From assembly GCF_020400725.1 (NCBI RefSeq), contig NZ_JAINVG010000014.1:1-64000 (forward strand): DNA of 64,000 nt, read 5' to 3'. The position numbers were made by a program, and so were the translations under genes. Shown here in pieces: positions 24,346 to 32,795 of the stretch. Below the pieces are notes generated by a model, which saw nothing but the letters and a program-made list of their open reading frames with translations, was not told the origin of the DNA and ran no database searches. Position 1 is the stretch's first letter, and the number at the start of each line of letters is the position of its first letter. Origin of the DNA: Streptomyces sp. NK15101. GTDB taxonomy: Bacteria; Actinomycetota; Actinomycetes; Streptomycetales; Streptomycetaceae.

Positions 24346-25748
24346 GCGGCGGCCCGCTCGGTGCTCGGGACGTCGGCGGCGGTGATCCCCTTGGTGTCGG
24401 CGATCACGCCCTTCAGCTTCTTGGCGAGGGCCTCAAAGAACATGCTGAGCGGAAACTCGTCCGGAAGCACGTCGTCGACGAGCTTGCGGGGCGGCAGGGA
24501 GAGGTCGAGGGCGTCGGGGCCCTTGGCCCACTTCGAGCCCGGGTGCGGGGCGAGGTAGGTGGAGACGAACTCGTACGCCTTGAACCAGTGGACCAGCTTC
24601 GGACGGTCGATGCCCTCGCGGTAGAGGGTCTCGATCTCGGCGCAGAGGCGGTTGGTGACCTCGGGAGCGCGGTCCCAGTCGATCGTGAGGATGTTGTCCG
24701 TCCAGCGCACCACGTCGTTCTTGTGGAGGTACGCGAAGAGGAGCTGACCGCCCAGACCGTCGTAGTTGCGGTTGCGGTCGCCGGTGAGCGGGAAGCGGAA
24801 CATCCGGTCGAAGAGGACGGCGTACTGCACGTCACGGCCGTGCGCGTTGCCCTCGGCCTCCAGCTTCACGGCCTCCTTGAAGGCGGTGAGGTCGCAGCGG
24901 AGCTCCTCCAGGCCGTACATCCAGAACGGCTGGCGCTGCTTGATCATGAAGGGGTCGAAGGGCAGGTCGCCGCGGCTGTGGGCGCGGTCGTGGACCAGGT
25001 CCCAGAGCGCGAAGGCCTGCTGGCAGCGCTGCTGGTCGCCGAGCATGACGGCGATGTCCTCGGGGAGCTTCACGCCGAGGGTGTCGACCGCGGCCTCGGT
25101 GACCTTGCGGAAGCGCGCGGCCTCGCGGTCGCAGAAGATGCCGCCCCAGGTGAAGCGCTCGGGGACCTCGCGGACGGCGACGGTCTCCGGGAAGAGGACG
25201 GCCGAGTTGGTGTCGTAACCGGCGGTGAAGTCCTCGAAGGTGATGCCGCAGAAGCCCGGGTTGTCGTAGCGGGTGCGCTCCAGCTCGGAGAGCCACTCCG
25301 GCCAGACCATGCGGAGCACGACGGCCTCGAAGTTGCGGTCCAGGTTGCCGTTCTGCGTGTACATCGGGAAGAGCACGAGGTGCTGGAGCCCGTCGGCACG
25401 GCCGGCGGCCGGGTGGAACTCCATGAGGGAGTCCAGGAAGTCCGGCACGGTGAAGCCGCTCTCGACCCACTTGCGCAGGTCCGCGACGAGGGCGCGGTGG
25501 TAGGCGCCGTCGTGCGGGACGAGCGGGGAGAGCTGCTCGACGGCGGCGACCATGCGGTCCACCGTCAGCTCGACGAGCGCGCGGGCGGGGGCGCCCTCGG
25601 CCTCGAAGTCGATGGAGCCGTCCGCGGACTGCCAGGGACGGATCTCCTCCACGGCATTCTTGAGCTCGGCCCAGGCCGGGTGGTCGATCACAGGGGCTTC
25701 GGTGGATATCCCCCCACCGGTCACGTCCTGCACAAGAATTTCCGTCAT
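24342..25748 (-). CDS. DUF6421 family protein
   Basis: 468 residues; I recognise this as the actinobacterial DUF6421 family, of unknown function. It is a cytosolic protein rich in conserved aromatic and charged residues: LQHLVLFPMYTQNGNLDRNF, TRYDNPGFCGITFEDFTAGY, WDLVHDRAHSRGDLPFDPFM, MYGLEELRCDLTAFKE, and TGDRNRNYDGLGGQLLFAYL. The HDRAH followed by EELRCD is a candidate metal site. ATG 25748 follows GGAGGAAGAGGC. It heads the operon with the SDR and the threonine aldolase, so it is probably an enzyme of the same pathway. Confidence 0.82.
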   Translation of the reverse strand: MTEILVQDVTGGGISTEAPVIDHPAWAELKNAVEEIRPWQSADGSIDFEAEGAPARALVELTVDRMVAAVEQLSPLVPHDGAYHRALVADLRKWVESGFTVPDFLDSLMEFHPAAGRADGLQHLVLFPMYTQNGNLDRNFEAVVLRMVWPEWLSELERTRYDNPGFCGITFEDFTAGYDTNSAVLFPETVAVREVPERFTWGGIFCDREAARFRKVTEAAVDTLGVKLPEDIAVMLGDQQRCQQAFALWDLVHDRAHSRGDLPFDPFMIKQRQPFWMYGLEELRCDLTAFKEAVKLEAEGNAHGRDVQYAVLFDRMFRFPLTGDRNRNYDGLGGQLLFAYLHKNDVVRWTDNILTIDWDRAPEVTNRLCAEIETLYREGIDRPKLVHWFKAYEFVSTYLAPHPGSKWAKGPDALDLSLPPRKLVDDVLPDEFPLSMFFEALAKKLKGVIADTKGITAADVPSTERAAA

Positions 25749-25773
25749 GCCTCTTCCTCCACAGGAGAACCTT

Positions 25774-25800
25774 GCGTCAAGACAACGTAACCATTGACGC
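25774..25800. promoter_or_regulatory. Inverted repeat upstream of the DUF6421 operon
   Basis: GCGTCAA (25774-25780) and TTGACGC (25794-25800) flank a 13-base spacer. They lie 26 bases before the DUF6421 ATG, in the untranslated leader or promoter. On the minus strand, GGAAC-N17-GTT overlaps this repeat and could be a sigma-E-type promoter. Confidence 0.4.
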
Positions 25801-25905
25801 TTCGTTCCCACAAGGGGAGACAAGAGAAATTATCCTGTGCGACCCCCCCGGTGGCAGAAGTTTTTCCTGTCCGCCGGGGTCGTAGCCACGCTTCCGCCGG
25901 ACGGA

Positions 25906-26457
25906 TCAGCTCAACGGCTTGATCAGCAGCTCGAATTCCAGGTCGTCCCGCTGGGGCACTCCGAAGCGCTCGTCGCCGTAGGGGAACGGGGTCGTCCGGC
26001 CCGTGCGCCGGTAGCCGCGCCGCTCGTACCAGGCGATCAGCTCCTCGCGCACGGAGATCACCGTCATGTGCATCTCCCGCACGTCCCACAGCTCGCGCAC
26101 CCGGCGCTCGGCCTCGGCGATGATCTGCTTGCCCAGGCCCGCGCCCTGCAGTTCCGGGCGGACCGCGAACATGCCGAAGTAGGCGGCCTCGCCCCGGTGC
26201 TCCAGCTGGCAGCAGGCGACCAGTTCGCCGTCCCGCTCGACGACCAGGAGCCGGCTGCCGGGGGTGGTGATGACCTCCGTCACGCCCTCGGGGTCGGTGC
26301 GCTGCCCCTGGAGGATGTCCGCCTCCGTCGTCCAGCCGCCCCGGCTGGCGTCGCCCCGGTAGGCCGACTCCACGAGCGGGACGAGTGCCGGGACGTCGTC
26401 GAGGACCGCTTCGCGGTAGCTGATCCGGCCGGTCTCCTGGGACGTGGCGGTGTCCAT
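25906..26457 (-). CDS. GNAT family N-acetyltransferase
   Basis: 183 residues. The acetyl-CoA-binding motif is FAVRPELQGAGLGKQIIAEA, with following EMHMTVISVREELIAWYERR and GYRRTGRT, the typical GNAT end. ATG 26457 is supported by GGGAGCCCC upstream and by MDTATSQETG before the first conserved strand. The acetylated substrate is not evident. Confidence 0.9.
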   Translation of the reverse strand: MDTATSQETGRISYREAVLDDVPALVPLVESAYRGDASRGGWTTEADILQGQRTDPEGVTEVITTPGSRLLVVERDGELVACCQLEHRGEAAYFGMFAVRPELQGAGLGKQIIAEAERRVRELWDVREMHMTVISVREELIAWYERRGYRRTGRTTPFPYGDERFGVPQRDDLEFELLIKPLS

Positions 26458-26628
26458 GTATCGGGGCTCCCTTCGGGCGCTGACGATCGGCGTGCGCGAT
26501 CGTCCCGAGCCTAACGCGCGCCTCTTCCGCTCCCCTCGTACACCTGTGCGCGCCCGTGCGCCCGCGTGCGGCTCCCGGGGGACGGGCATTCCTCCCTGGA
26601 GGGGACGGCATCGAGGGGGAGGTGTGCC

Positions 26629-27222
26629 GTGCACGGACCGGCTCTGTCCGGGTGGTTGCTGGTCGCGCTGTGCGCGGCGACGGGCGCGTACTGCCTGCTG
26701 CGGACGCGCGCCTGCGCCGGTGAGGAGAGACGGGCCGCGGTCGGCGAGGCGGTGATGGGATTCGGGATGGCGGCCATGGCGCTGCCGGCCGCGGCCCTGC
26801 CCCCGCCGGAGTGGCTCCCGCCGGCGTACGCGGCGGTGTTCGGCGCGGCGGCGCTGCAGGGACTCCTGGCCGTCCGGCGCGGCGGTCACCATCTGCACCA
26901 CCTGGTGGGCTCGCTCGCCATGGTCTACATGGCGGTGGCGATGGCGGCGCCGGGCGGGACGGGGGCGCACGCGGGGCACGCGGCGGGGACGGCGGGCGGC
27001 ATACCCGTGCTCACGGGCGGGCTCCTCCTCTATTACACGGCGTACGTGCTCCGCTCGGGGGCCCGGCTCGTGCCGGTGGCGGCGAACTCCGGGGGCGGCA
27101 CGGGCACGGCCTGGACGACCGCCGGCGGCGGGGGCCGCGCCTGGGCGGGCCGGCCGGAGCTGACCCACGCCTGCCGGCTCTCGATGGCGCTCGCGATGCT
27201 CGCGATGCTGGTGACCCTGTGA
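26629..27222 (+). CDS. DUF5134 family membrane protein
   Basis: 197 residues with about six hydrophobic segments, starting with LSGWLLVALCAATGAYCLL. There is a His-rich loop (GGHHLHHLVGSLAMVYMAVA, then GAHAGHAAG) that could bind metal. GTG 26629 follows GGGGGAGG by 6 bases. The DUF5134 family has no assigned function; the histidine pattern would fit a copper- or metal-related membrane protein, which is speculation. Confidence 0.8.
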   Translation: MHGPALSGWLLVALCAATGAYCLLRTRACAGEERRAAVGEAVMGFGMAAMALPAAALPPPEWLPPAYAAVFGAAALQGLLAVRRGGHHLHHLVGSLAMVYMAVAMAAPGGTGAHAGHAAGTAGGIPVLTGGLLLYYTAYVLRSGARLVPVAANSGGGTGTAWTTAGGGGRAWAGRPELTHACRLSMALAMLAMLVTL

Positions 27223-27348
27223 CGCCCCTGAGGACCTCACGGGATCCGGCCCGGTGACAGCCGCTTCCGGCCAACCAAACCGTGGCGTACGTCACTTGCC
27301 GCCCGCGCCCATACCCCGGGCGAGTACCGCGCTCATAGGGTGACGGCC

Positions 27349-28284
27349 ATGTGGGTCTCCCTCGCGCTGTTCCTGCTCGGCGTCCTGACCGCCGTCGCGG
27401 CCCCCCGACTGCTGTCCCGGGCCGACTGGGTGGAGCGAGAACCCGTGGTGGCCCTGTGGGTGTGGCAGTGCGTGGTGGCCGCGGTGCTGCTCAGCTTCGC
27501 GCTCTCCATGACCTTCAGCGCGTCCGCGGCCTGGCAGGCCGTGCGCGGGCAGGTCTTCGCGGGCGCGCCGCGCACGGTGGTCGACGCCTACGAGCTCGGC
27601 ACGTCCGGGCCCTGGTCGGCGGTGCTCGCGGTGGTGCTGGCGGCCGGCGGGCTCTGGTCCGGGGCGATGCTGGGCCGGGAGGTCGGGCGGGCCCGCGCCC
27701 GGCGCCGGCAGCGCCGCTGCGACCTGCTCGTCCGCGCCCCCCTGCTGCCCGGGGAGCGGCCGGGCAGCGAGCGGCTCGTGGTCCTGGAGGGCGAGCGGGC
27801 GGACGCCTGGTGGATGGCCGGTCCCACGCCCCAGCTGGTCATCACGACGGCGGCGCTGCGGCGGTTGAAGGGACGTCAGCTGGACGCGGTCCTGGCGCAC
27901 GAGCAGGGTCACGCCCGGGCGCGGCACGACTGGCTGCTGCACTCCTCGGCGGCGCTGGCCGCCGGGTTCCCGGGGATCCCGGTCTTCGCGGCCTTCCGCG
28001 AGGAGATGCACCGTCTGGTGGAGCTGGCCGCCGACGACGTGGCCTCGCGCCGCTTCGGACGGCTGACGATCGCGCTCGCGCTGGTCGAACTCAACGAGGA
28101 CCGTGGCGTGTTCGGCCCCGGCCAGGCGCACGACGCCGATCTGCCGCAGCGGGTGAACCGGCTCCTCACCGCGGCCCCCCGCCTCACTCCCGGACGCCGG
28201 CTCCGGCTGACGGCGGCCGCGGCCCTGGTACCCGCGGTCCCCGTGCTCGTGGCCTTCGTCCCGGCGCTCAGCGCCCTCGGATAG
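27349..28284 (+). CDS. M56 family membrane metallopeptidase
   Basis: 311 residues. It has transmembrane helices at about 1-20, 33-55 and 85-107 and a C-terminal helix. The zinc protease motif is LDAVLAHEQGHARARHDWLL (HEXXH), with a downstream ligand in VELAADDVASRRFG. It resembles the protease domain of BlaR1/MecR1 without a sensor domain. No BlaI/MecI repressor is adjacent, so its target is unknown. ATG 27349 lies seven bases after TAGGGT, consistent with a leaderless start. Confidence 0.88.
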   Translation: MWVSLALFLLGVLTAVAAPRLLSRADWVEREPVVALWVWQCVVAAVLLSFALSMTFSASAAWQAVRGQVFAGAPRTVVDAYELGTSGPWSAVLAVVLAAGGLWSGAMLGREVGRARARRRQRRCDLLVRAPLLPGERPGSERLVVLEGERADAWWMAGPTPQLVITTAALRRLKGRQLDAVLAHEQGHARARHDWLLHSSAALAAGFPGIPVFAAFREEMHRLVELAADDVASRRFGRLTIALALVELNEDRGVFGPGQAHDADLPQRVNRLLTAAPRLTPGRRLRLTAAAALVPAVPVLVAFVPALSALG

Positions 28285-28383
28285 CGGCCGGTGACGGCAC
28301 GCACGGCGGACGGGGCCCCGGCGGCGACGCGCACGGGCCGCGCGGAGGGCCGCGCGGGGCGGATCGTCGGGCAGGATCGGCGC

Positions 28384-29082
28384 ATGCGCTCCTCCGCCGT
28401 GGTCTCCGGAGTCCTGGCCCTGGTCCTGCTCGTGCTCGTCGCGGTGGGATGGCCGCCGCTGCTCTCCCTCGACCGTTCGGTCGTCGAGGCGCTGCATCGC
28501 AGCGCCCTCGCCCACCCCGGCTTCACCCAGGTCAACCGTGTCCTGACGGACTGGGTGTGGGACCCGTGGACGATGCGCGCCCTCGCCGCGGCCGCCACGG
28601 TGCTGCTGTGGTGGCGGCGGGAGCGCCGGGCGGCCCTGTGGGTGGCGGGGACGAGCCTGCTGGCCGCCGGGTTCCAGCAGACCCTCAAGGCGCTGGTGGG
28701 GCGGGAGCGGCCGCAGTGGGCCGAGCCCGTGGACTCGGCGCGGTACGCCGCCTTCCCGTCGGGGCACGCGATGACGGCTGCGGTCACCTGCGGTCTGCTG
28801 CTGTGGGTGCTCGCCCTGCACTGGCGGGACGAGTGGCGCGGCTGGGGCGCCCTGGCGGGTGCCGCCCTCGTCTCGGTGCTCGGAGTGGGCTGGACGCGGG
28901 TCTATCTGGGCGTGCACTGGCCCTCGGACGTCGTGGAGGGCTGGCTGCTCGGCTGGTGCTGGGCGGCCGCGGCGGTGCTCACGTACCGGTGGAGCGAGCG
29001 GCGCGGAGCGGCACGCCGCCCACCCGGGGAAGACGGCGGCGGCGCGGGGAGCGGCGGGAGCAGAATGGGAGAAAGAGGATGA
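28384..29082 (+). CDS. PAP2-type phosphatase
   Basis: 232 residues, with six membrane segments. The three-part acid phosphatase motif is visible: KALVGRERP (KX6RP), FPSGHAMT (PSGH), and TRVYLGVHWPSDVVEG (SRX5HX3D with Thr for Ser). It would dephosphorylate lipid phosphates such as undecaprenyl or diacylglycerol pyrophosphate. ATG 28384 is preferred over the upstream GTG because it begins the first helix; a -10-like CAGGAT lies just before it. Terminated or regulated by a 14-bp inverted repeat right after the stop. Confidence 0.9.
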   Translation: MRSSAVVSGVLALVLLVLVAVGWPPLLSLDRSVVEALHRSALAHPGFTQVNRVLTDWVWDPWTMRALAAAATVLLWWRRERRAALWVAGTSLLAAGFQQTLKALVGRERPQWAEPVDSARYAAFPSGHAMTAAVTCGLLLWVLALHWRDEWRGWGALAGAALVSVLGVGWTRVYLGVHWPSDVVEGWLLGWCWAAAAVLTYRWSERRGAARRPPGEDGGGAGSGGSRMGERG

Positions 29083-29083
29083 A

Positions 29084-29128
29084 GCCGTCTGTTCTGGACG
29101 ATCCCCCGTGTCGCCCAGAACAGACGGC
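29084..29128. promoter_or_regulatory. 14-bp inverted repeat between PAP2 and TetR genes
   Basis: GCCGTCTGTTCTGG (29084-29097) and its exact complement CCAGAACAGACGGC (29115-29128) flank 17 bases. It starts two bases after the PAP2 stop and 84 before the TetR ATG. It could be a terminator (no U-tract) or the TetR operator. A -10-like TATATT is at 29175-29180. Confidence 0.55.
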
Positions 29129-29211
29129 ATCCCCGGCGGTCTGCCACACGGGCAGGCCGACGGGATGCGCCGAGTATATTGGCCGGCAGCCAGTCAACGC
29201 AGGAGTCCAGC

Positions 29212-29883
29212 ATGTCCCCGCGTAGCCCATCGGTCAATGAAGAGCTTCGGCGCAGGTCGCGCGAGCGGATTCTCCAGGCCACCGTGGAGCTGGTCGACGC
29301 CCGTGGCTACGAGGCGACCACCCTCGGCGACATAGCGGAGCGGGCGGGCACGGCGCGGGGGCTGATCTCGTACTACTTCCCCGGCAAGCGACAGCTGCTC
29401 CAGGCGGCGGTGCACCGGCTGATGCACCTCACCCTGGAGGAGGCGCTGGAACGGGAGCCCCGTACGGAGGACGGCCGCGAGCGGCTGGCCCGCGCGATCG
29501 ACGCGATCCTGGGGCTCGCGGTGACCCGGCCCACGCTGATGCGGACCCACATGGCGGGCATCCTGCAGGCCGAGGGGTTCGTGCAGTGCCAGGAGCAGCA
29601 GCGCCTGGCCTTCCTGCTGCGGGACACGGTCGCGCGGTACGGCTCCACGGACGTGGACACGGACTACCCGCTGCTGCGTGCCCTGCTGATGGGCTCGGTG
29701 GTGGCGGCGCTGCTGCCGGGGGCTCCGATGCCCCTGGCGCGCCTGCGGTCGGAGCTGTTCCAGCGGTACGGACTCGACTGGGAGGCCGGCGTGCCGCCGG
29801 ACGGGGATCCGCCCGGCGGCACGCCGGCGCTCAGGCCGTCAGCCGGCCGTCACGCCGCCGGTCAGTCGTCGAAGTCGAAGTAG
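29212..29883 (+). CDS. TetR-family transcriptional regulator
   Basis: 223 residues. The helix-turn-helix (about 10-60) reads RRRSRERILQATVELVDARG then TTLGDIAERAGTARGLISYY FPGKRQLL. The C-terminal ligand domain has VTRPTLMRTHMAGILQ. ATG 29212 follows AGGAG by 6 bases. Its last 22 bases overlap the convergent LVIVD gene. The likely operator is in the inverted repeat upstream; targets unknown. Confidence 0.9.
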   Translation: MSPRSPSVNEELRRRSRERILQATVELVDARGYEATTLGDIAERAGTARGLISYYFPGKRQLLQAAVHRLMHLTLEEALEREPRTEDGRERLARAIDAILGLAVTRPTLMRTHMAGILQAEGFVQCQEQQRLAFLLRDTVARYGSTDVDTDYPLLRALLMGSVVAALLPGAPMPLARLRSELFQRYGLDWEAGVPPDGDPPGGTPALRPSAGRHAAGQSSKSK

Positions 29884-31400
29884 TCCGGCTGGGTCTGGAC
29901 GTTGAGCTCGTCCATCCGGATCCGCTTCGCCGGGTCCGTACGGGCGTCGGAGAGCTTCAGCACGTCGAAGCCCTTCGCGATGTCGTTCGAGTAGATGTGG
30001 CCGTTGTAGTAGTACGCGGACCACGAGCCGCCCGTCGAGATGGTGGTGGCGGACAGCGGGCCGCGCTCGAAGTAGGCGATCTCCTTCGGGGCGGAGGAGT
30101 CGGTGAAGTCCCAGACGGAGACGCCGCCCTGGTACCAGGCCTGGACCATGAGGTCCTTGCCCTTGACCGGGATCAGCGAGCCGTTGTGGGCGACGCAGTT
30201 CTCCGTGTCGGCCTGGTGGCGCGGGATCTTGAAGTAGCTGCGGAAGACGAGCTTGCGCTTGTCGCCCTTGCCGACGATGTCGTAGATGCCGTCGGCGCCC
30301 CGGTTCGGGCCGACCTGGGCGTTGCAGGTGGCGGCGCCGCCGCCGCCCAGCTCGTCGGTGAAGACGACCTTGTTCGCCTTCTGGTTGAAGGTCGCGGAGT
30401 GCCAGAACGCGAAGTTGACGTTGTCCTGGACCTGGTCGAGCACCCGCGGGTGCTCGGGGTCCTCGATGTCGAAGAGGATGCCGTCGCCCATGCAGGCGCC
30501 GGCCGCGAGGTCCTTGCCCGGCAGCACGGTGATGTCGTGGCATCCGGTGGTCTTGGAGACGCCCGGGTTGGTGGGACCGCCCGGGTTGCCGCCGCCGTCC
30601 GGGCCCTCGCCCGGGAAGAGGACGGGGAAGCCCACGACCGCCGCCTTCTCGGGCGCCTTGCGGGGCACCTTGATGACGGAGATGCCGTCGTGCGGGGGCT
30701 GGCAGTCGGGGAAGGCCACGTTGGGCGAGTAGGAGGAGACGTAGATGTACACGTCCTTGCCCTTGGGCAGGATCGTGTGGGTGTGCGAACCACAGGCGGT
30801 CTCGACGGCGGCGACGTACTTCGGGTTGGTGATGTCGCTGATGTCGAAGATCTTCATGCCCTCCCAGGATTCCTTCACCGAGGCGGGCTGCGTCGTGCTG
30901 GCGCACGAGTTGTCGCTGCGGGAGGAGTCGGTGGAGAGGAAGACGAGGTTGCCGGAGACGGAGATGTCGTTCTGGGAGCCCGGGCAGAGGACCTGGGCGA
31001 CCGTCTTGGGGGCCTTGGGGTCGCTGATGTCGAAGATGCGGAAGCCGTCGTAGTTGCCGGCGAAGGCGTACTTGCCCTGGAAGGCGAGGTCCGAGTTGGT
31101 GCCCTTGAGGGCGTCCTTGGGGATGTTCGCGAGGTGCTCGATGTTCCGGCTGTGGACGATCTCGTCCACGCCGGGTATCTCGCCGCTCTGGATGGCGGCG
31201 CGCGCCTCGGCGGCCTGCTGCGAGGAGACCGCGCCCTGTGCGGGGCCGGTGTCTCCGGGGTCGGGGGTGGCGGCCGCGGGGCCCGCGGCGAGCAGTGTGG
31301 CCAGCAGCCCGGCGGCGGCGGATGCCACACCCAGGCGTCTGAACCGGGCACGCGGATCACGCGTGTCGGACGTGGTACGCGGGGTACGCAACGAAGTCAC
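29862..31400 (-). CDS. Secreted LVIVD repeat-containing protein
   Basis: 512 residues. A Sec signal peptide (residues about 20-45, GVASAAAGLLATLLAAGPAA, cleavage near ATA) precedes a beta-propeller of LVIVD-type repeats: FDISDPKAPKTVAQVLCP, IFDISDITNPKYVAAV, LFDIEDPEHPRVLDQV, VWDFTDSSAPKEIAYF. Paired Cys residues suggest disulfides. GTG 31400 follows GGAGG. Such proteins occur extracellularly; function unknown. It is divergent from a DUF305 lipoprotein, suggesting common control or a shared extracellular role. Confidence 0.88.
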   Translation of the reverse strand: MTSLRTPRTTSDTRDPRARFRRLGVASAAAGLLATLLAAGPAAATPDPGDTGPAQGAVSSQQAAEARAAIQSGEIPGVDEIVHSRNIEHLANIPKDALKGTNSDLAFQGKYAFAGNYDGFRIFDISDPKAPKTVAQVLCPGSQNDISVSGNLVFLSTDSSRSDNSCASTTQPASVKESWEGMKIFDISDITNPKYVAAVETACGSHTHTILPKGKDVYIYVSSYSPNVAFPDCQPPHDGISVIKVPRKAPEKAAVVGFPVLFPGEGPDGGGNPGGPTNPGVSKTTGCHDITVLPGKDLAAGACMGDGILFDIEDPEHPRVLDQVQDNVNFAFWHSATFNQKANKVVFTDELGGGGAATCNAQVGPNRGADGIYDIVGKGDKRKLVFRSYFKIPRHQADTENCVAHNGSLIPVKGKDLMVQAWYQGGVSVWDFTDSSAPKEIAYFERGPLSATTISTGGSWSAYYYNGHIYSNDIAKGFDVLKLSDARTDPAKRIRMDELNVQTQPDYFDFDD

Positions 31401-31576
31401 TCCGTCCTCCCTGGTATCCGTTCAGCTTTGAACGGGTGTTGCACCCCGGCAGTATCTTCCGTGGCGTGCACATCTCAACAGATGGCAACACAGACGTAAT
31501 GAAGGTTTTTGATCGGTCCCCCCGAGAAAAGTGCTAGGAACGGTCACTGTCCCTGCAAGAACACCTGGAGGTCGCG

Positions 31577-32227
31577 TTGTTGATCCGCCGTCAGCGTGCC
31601 GTCTTCGCCGCGGCCCTGTCCGCCGTCGCCGTACTCGCCCTGGGCGCCTGCGAGTCGGCCCCCGGCCAGGGCGCGCCGCAGGCCGGGGCCTCGACCGGCC
31701 CCGCGGTGGTGGCACCGGGGAAGCCCGGGGAGCCGGCCCGGCGGATATCCCCCGAGGAGGCCGCGCGACTGCTCCCCGACGAGAGCCCGAACGGCGCGGA
31801 CTTCCGCTACGTGCAGATGATGACCGTGCACCACCGGCAGGCCCTGACGATGACGGCGCTGGCGCCGGGGCGGGCGTCCTCGTCCCAGGTGAGGAAGGTG
31901 GCCGAGCGGATCGCCGCGGCGCAGCGGCCGGAGATCGACGCGATGGAAGGTTGGCTGAAAACCAACGGTGGCCCGCGTGAACAGGGCGCCCACGATCACC
32001 ACTCGATGCCGGGCATGGCGACCGAGGCCCAGCTGGAGGAGTTGCGGAGCGCGAAGGGCGCGGCCTTCGACGAGCTCTTCCTGAGGCTGATGATCACGCA
32101 CCACGAAGGGGCCGTGACGATGGCCGCGGAGGTGCTGAGCGAGGGGAACAACGGCCTCGTGGAGGAGATGGCGAACGACGTGATCGCCCAGCAGACCTCG
32201 GAGATCAACCGGATGCGCTCCCTGTAG
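31577..32227 (+). CDS. DUF305 domain lipoprotein
   Basis: 216 residues. The start is TTG with GGAGG 6 bases before. The N-terminus is a lipoprotein signal, VLALGACESAPG (lipobox LGAC). The DUF305 four-helix domain shows YVQMMTVHHRQALTMTALA, HDHHSMPGM, and FLRLMITHHEGAVTMAAEVL, with paired HH motifs typical of the family and suited to metal, possibly copper, binding. Anchored on the outside of the membrane. Divergent from the LVIVD protein. Confidence 0.9.
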   Translation: MLIRRQRAVFAAALSAVAVLALGACESAPGQGAPQAGASTGPAVVAPGKPGEPARRISPEEAARLLPDESPNGADFRYVQMMTVHHRQALTMTALAPGRASSSQVRKVAERIAAAQRPEIDAMEGWLKTNGGPREQGAHDHHSMPGMATEAQLEELRSAKGAAFDELFLRLMITHHEGAVTMAAEVLSEGNNGLVEEMANDVIAQQTSEINRMRSL

Positions 32228-32243
32228 GCACGACCGAAGAGAG

Positions 32244-32270
32244 AGGGGGGCGGCCGGCGGCCGCCCCCCT
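32244..32270. terminator. Terminator between DUF305 and ArsR genes
   Basis: Perfect 12-bp stem AGGGGGGCGGCC/GGCCGCCCCCCT with loop GGC. It is placed between convergent genes, 17 bases after the DUF305 stop. Confidence 0.85.
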
Positions 32271-32318
32271 TCTCGCGTTCCGCCCCGGCCCCTTCGCGTT
32301 CCGCCCGGGCGCCGGCCG

Positions 32319-32672
32319 TCAGGCCGTCTCCCCCTCGCGCCCCGCCTGGGCGCCGGCGGCGGCCAGGACGGAGTCGAGGAGGCCGGGGAAGAGGGCGTCC
32401 AGGTCGTCCCGGCGCAGGGCGTTGAGCTTGGCCGTGCCCCGGTACATCTGCCGGATGACGCCGCTCTCGCGGAGCACCCGGAAGTGGTGCGTGGTCGTGG
32501 ACTTGGTCACCGGGAGGTCGAAGTACGAGCAGCTGAGTTCGGCGCCCTCGCGCGCCATGTCCCGCACGATCCGCAGGCGCACGGCGTCCGAGAGGGCGTG
32601 CAGCACCTCTTCGAGGCGGATCTGGTCGCGCGTGGGGTGCTCGAGGACGCGCGGGCTGGTGGTGGTCGTCAC
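32319..32672 (-). CDS. ArsR-type winged-helix regulator
   Basis: 117 residues. The domain runs through EVLHALSDAVRLRIVRDMAR, CSYFDLPVTKSTTTHHFRVL and RESGVIRQMYRGTAKLNALR, the ArsR helix-turn-helix and wing. One Cys, in SCSYFD, could sense electrophiles or redox stress. GTG 32672 is preceded by GGAG. Divergent from an old yellow enzyme; two 6-4-6 palindromes lie between, making self-repression and control of the flavoenzyme likely. Confidence 0.9.
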   Translation of the reverse strand: MTTTTSPRVLEHPTRDQIRLEEVLHALSDAVRLRIVRDMAREGAELSCSYFDLPVTKSTTTHHFRVLRESGVIRQMYRGTAKLNALRRDDLDALFPGLLDSVLAAAGAQAGREGETA

Positions 32673-32709
32673 GGCGGCGGCTCCACTTCATCCGGGATGC
32701 GGCCCATTG

Positions 32710-32759
32710 TACGAGAGTCCTCGTAGTTTGACAGATGCCGTACTACGATGAGTATCGTA
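32710..32759. promoter_or_regulatory. Two ArsR-type operators flanking a -35 box
   Basis: TACGAG-AGTC-CTCGTA (32710-32725) and TACGAT-GAGT-ATCGTA (32744-32759) are perfect 6-4-6 inverted repeats, with centres 34 bp apart. A consensus -35 TTGACA (32728-32733) sits between them and the -10 falls in the second repeat. Confidence 0.7.
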
Positions 32760-32795
32760 CGAGCACCCTGGAGGCATCCCGAAACGGAGTCCGTC

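Noticed and set aside
25801..25905. A second small gene upstream of DUF6421
   Set aside because: Only about 100 bases, with no start, ribosome site or coding signal; promoter region.
27349..28284. BlaR1-type resistance sensor
   Set aside because: Only the protease domain is present, with no penicillin-binding sensor domain and no BlaI gene.
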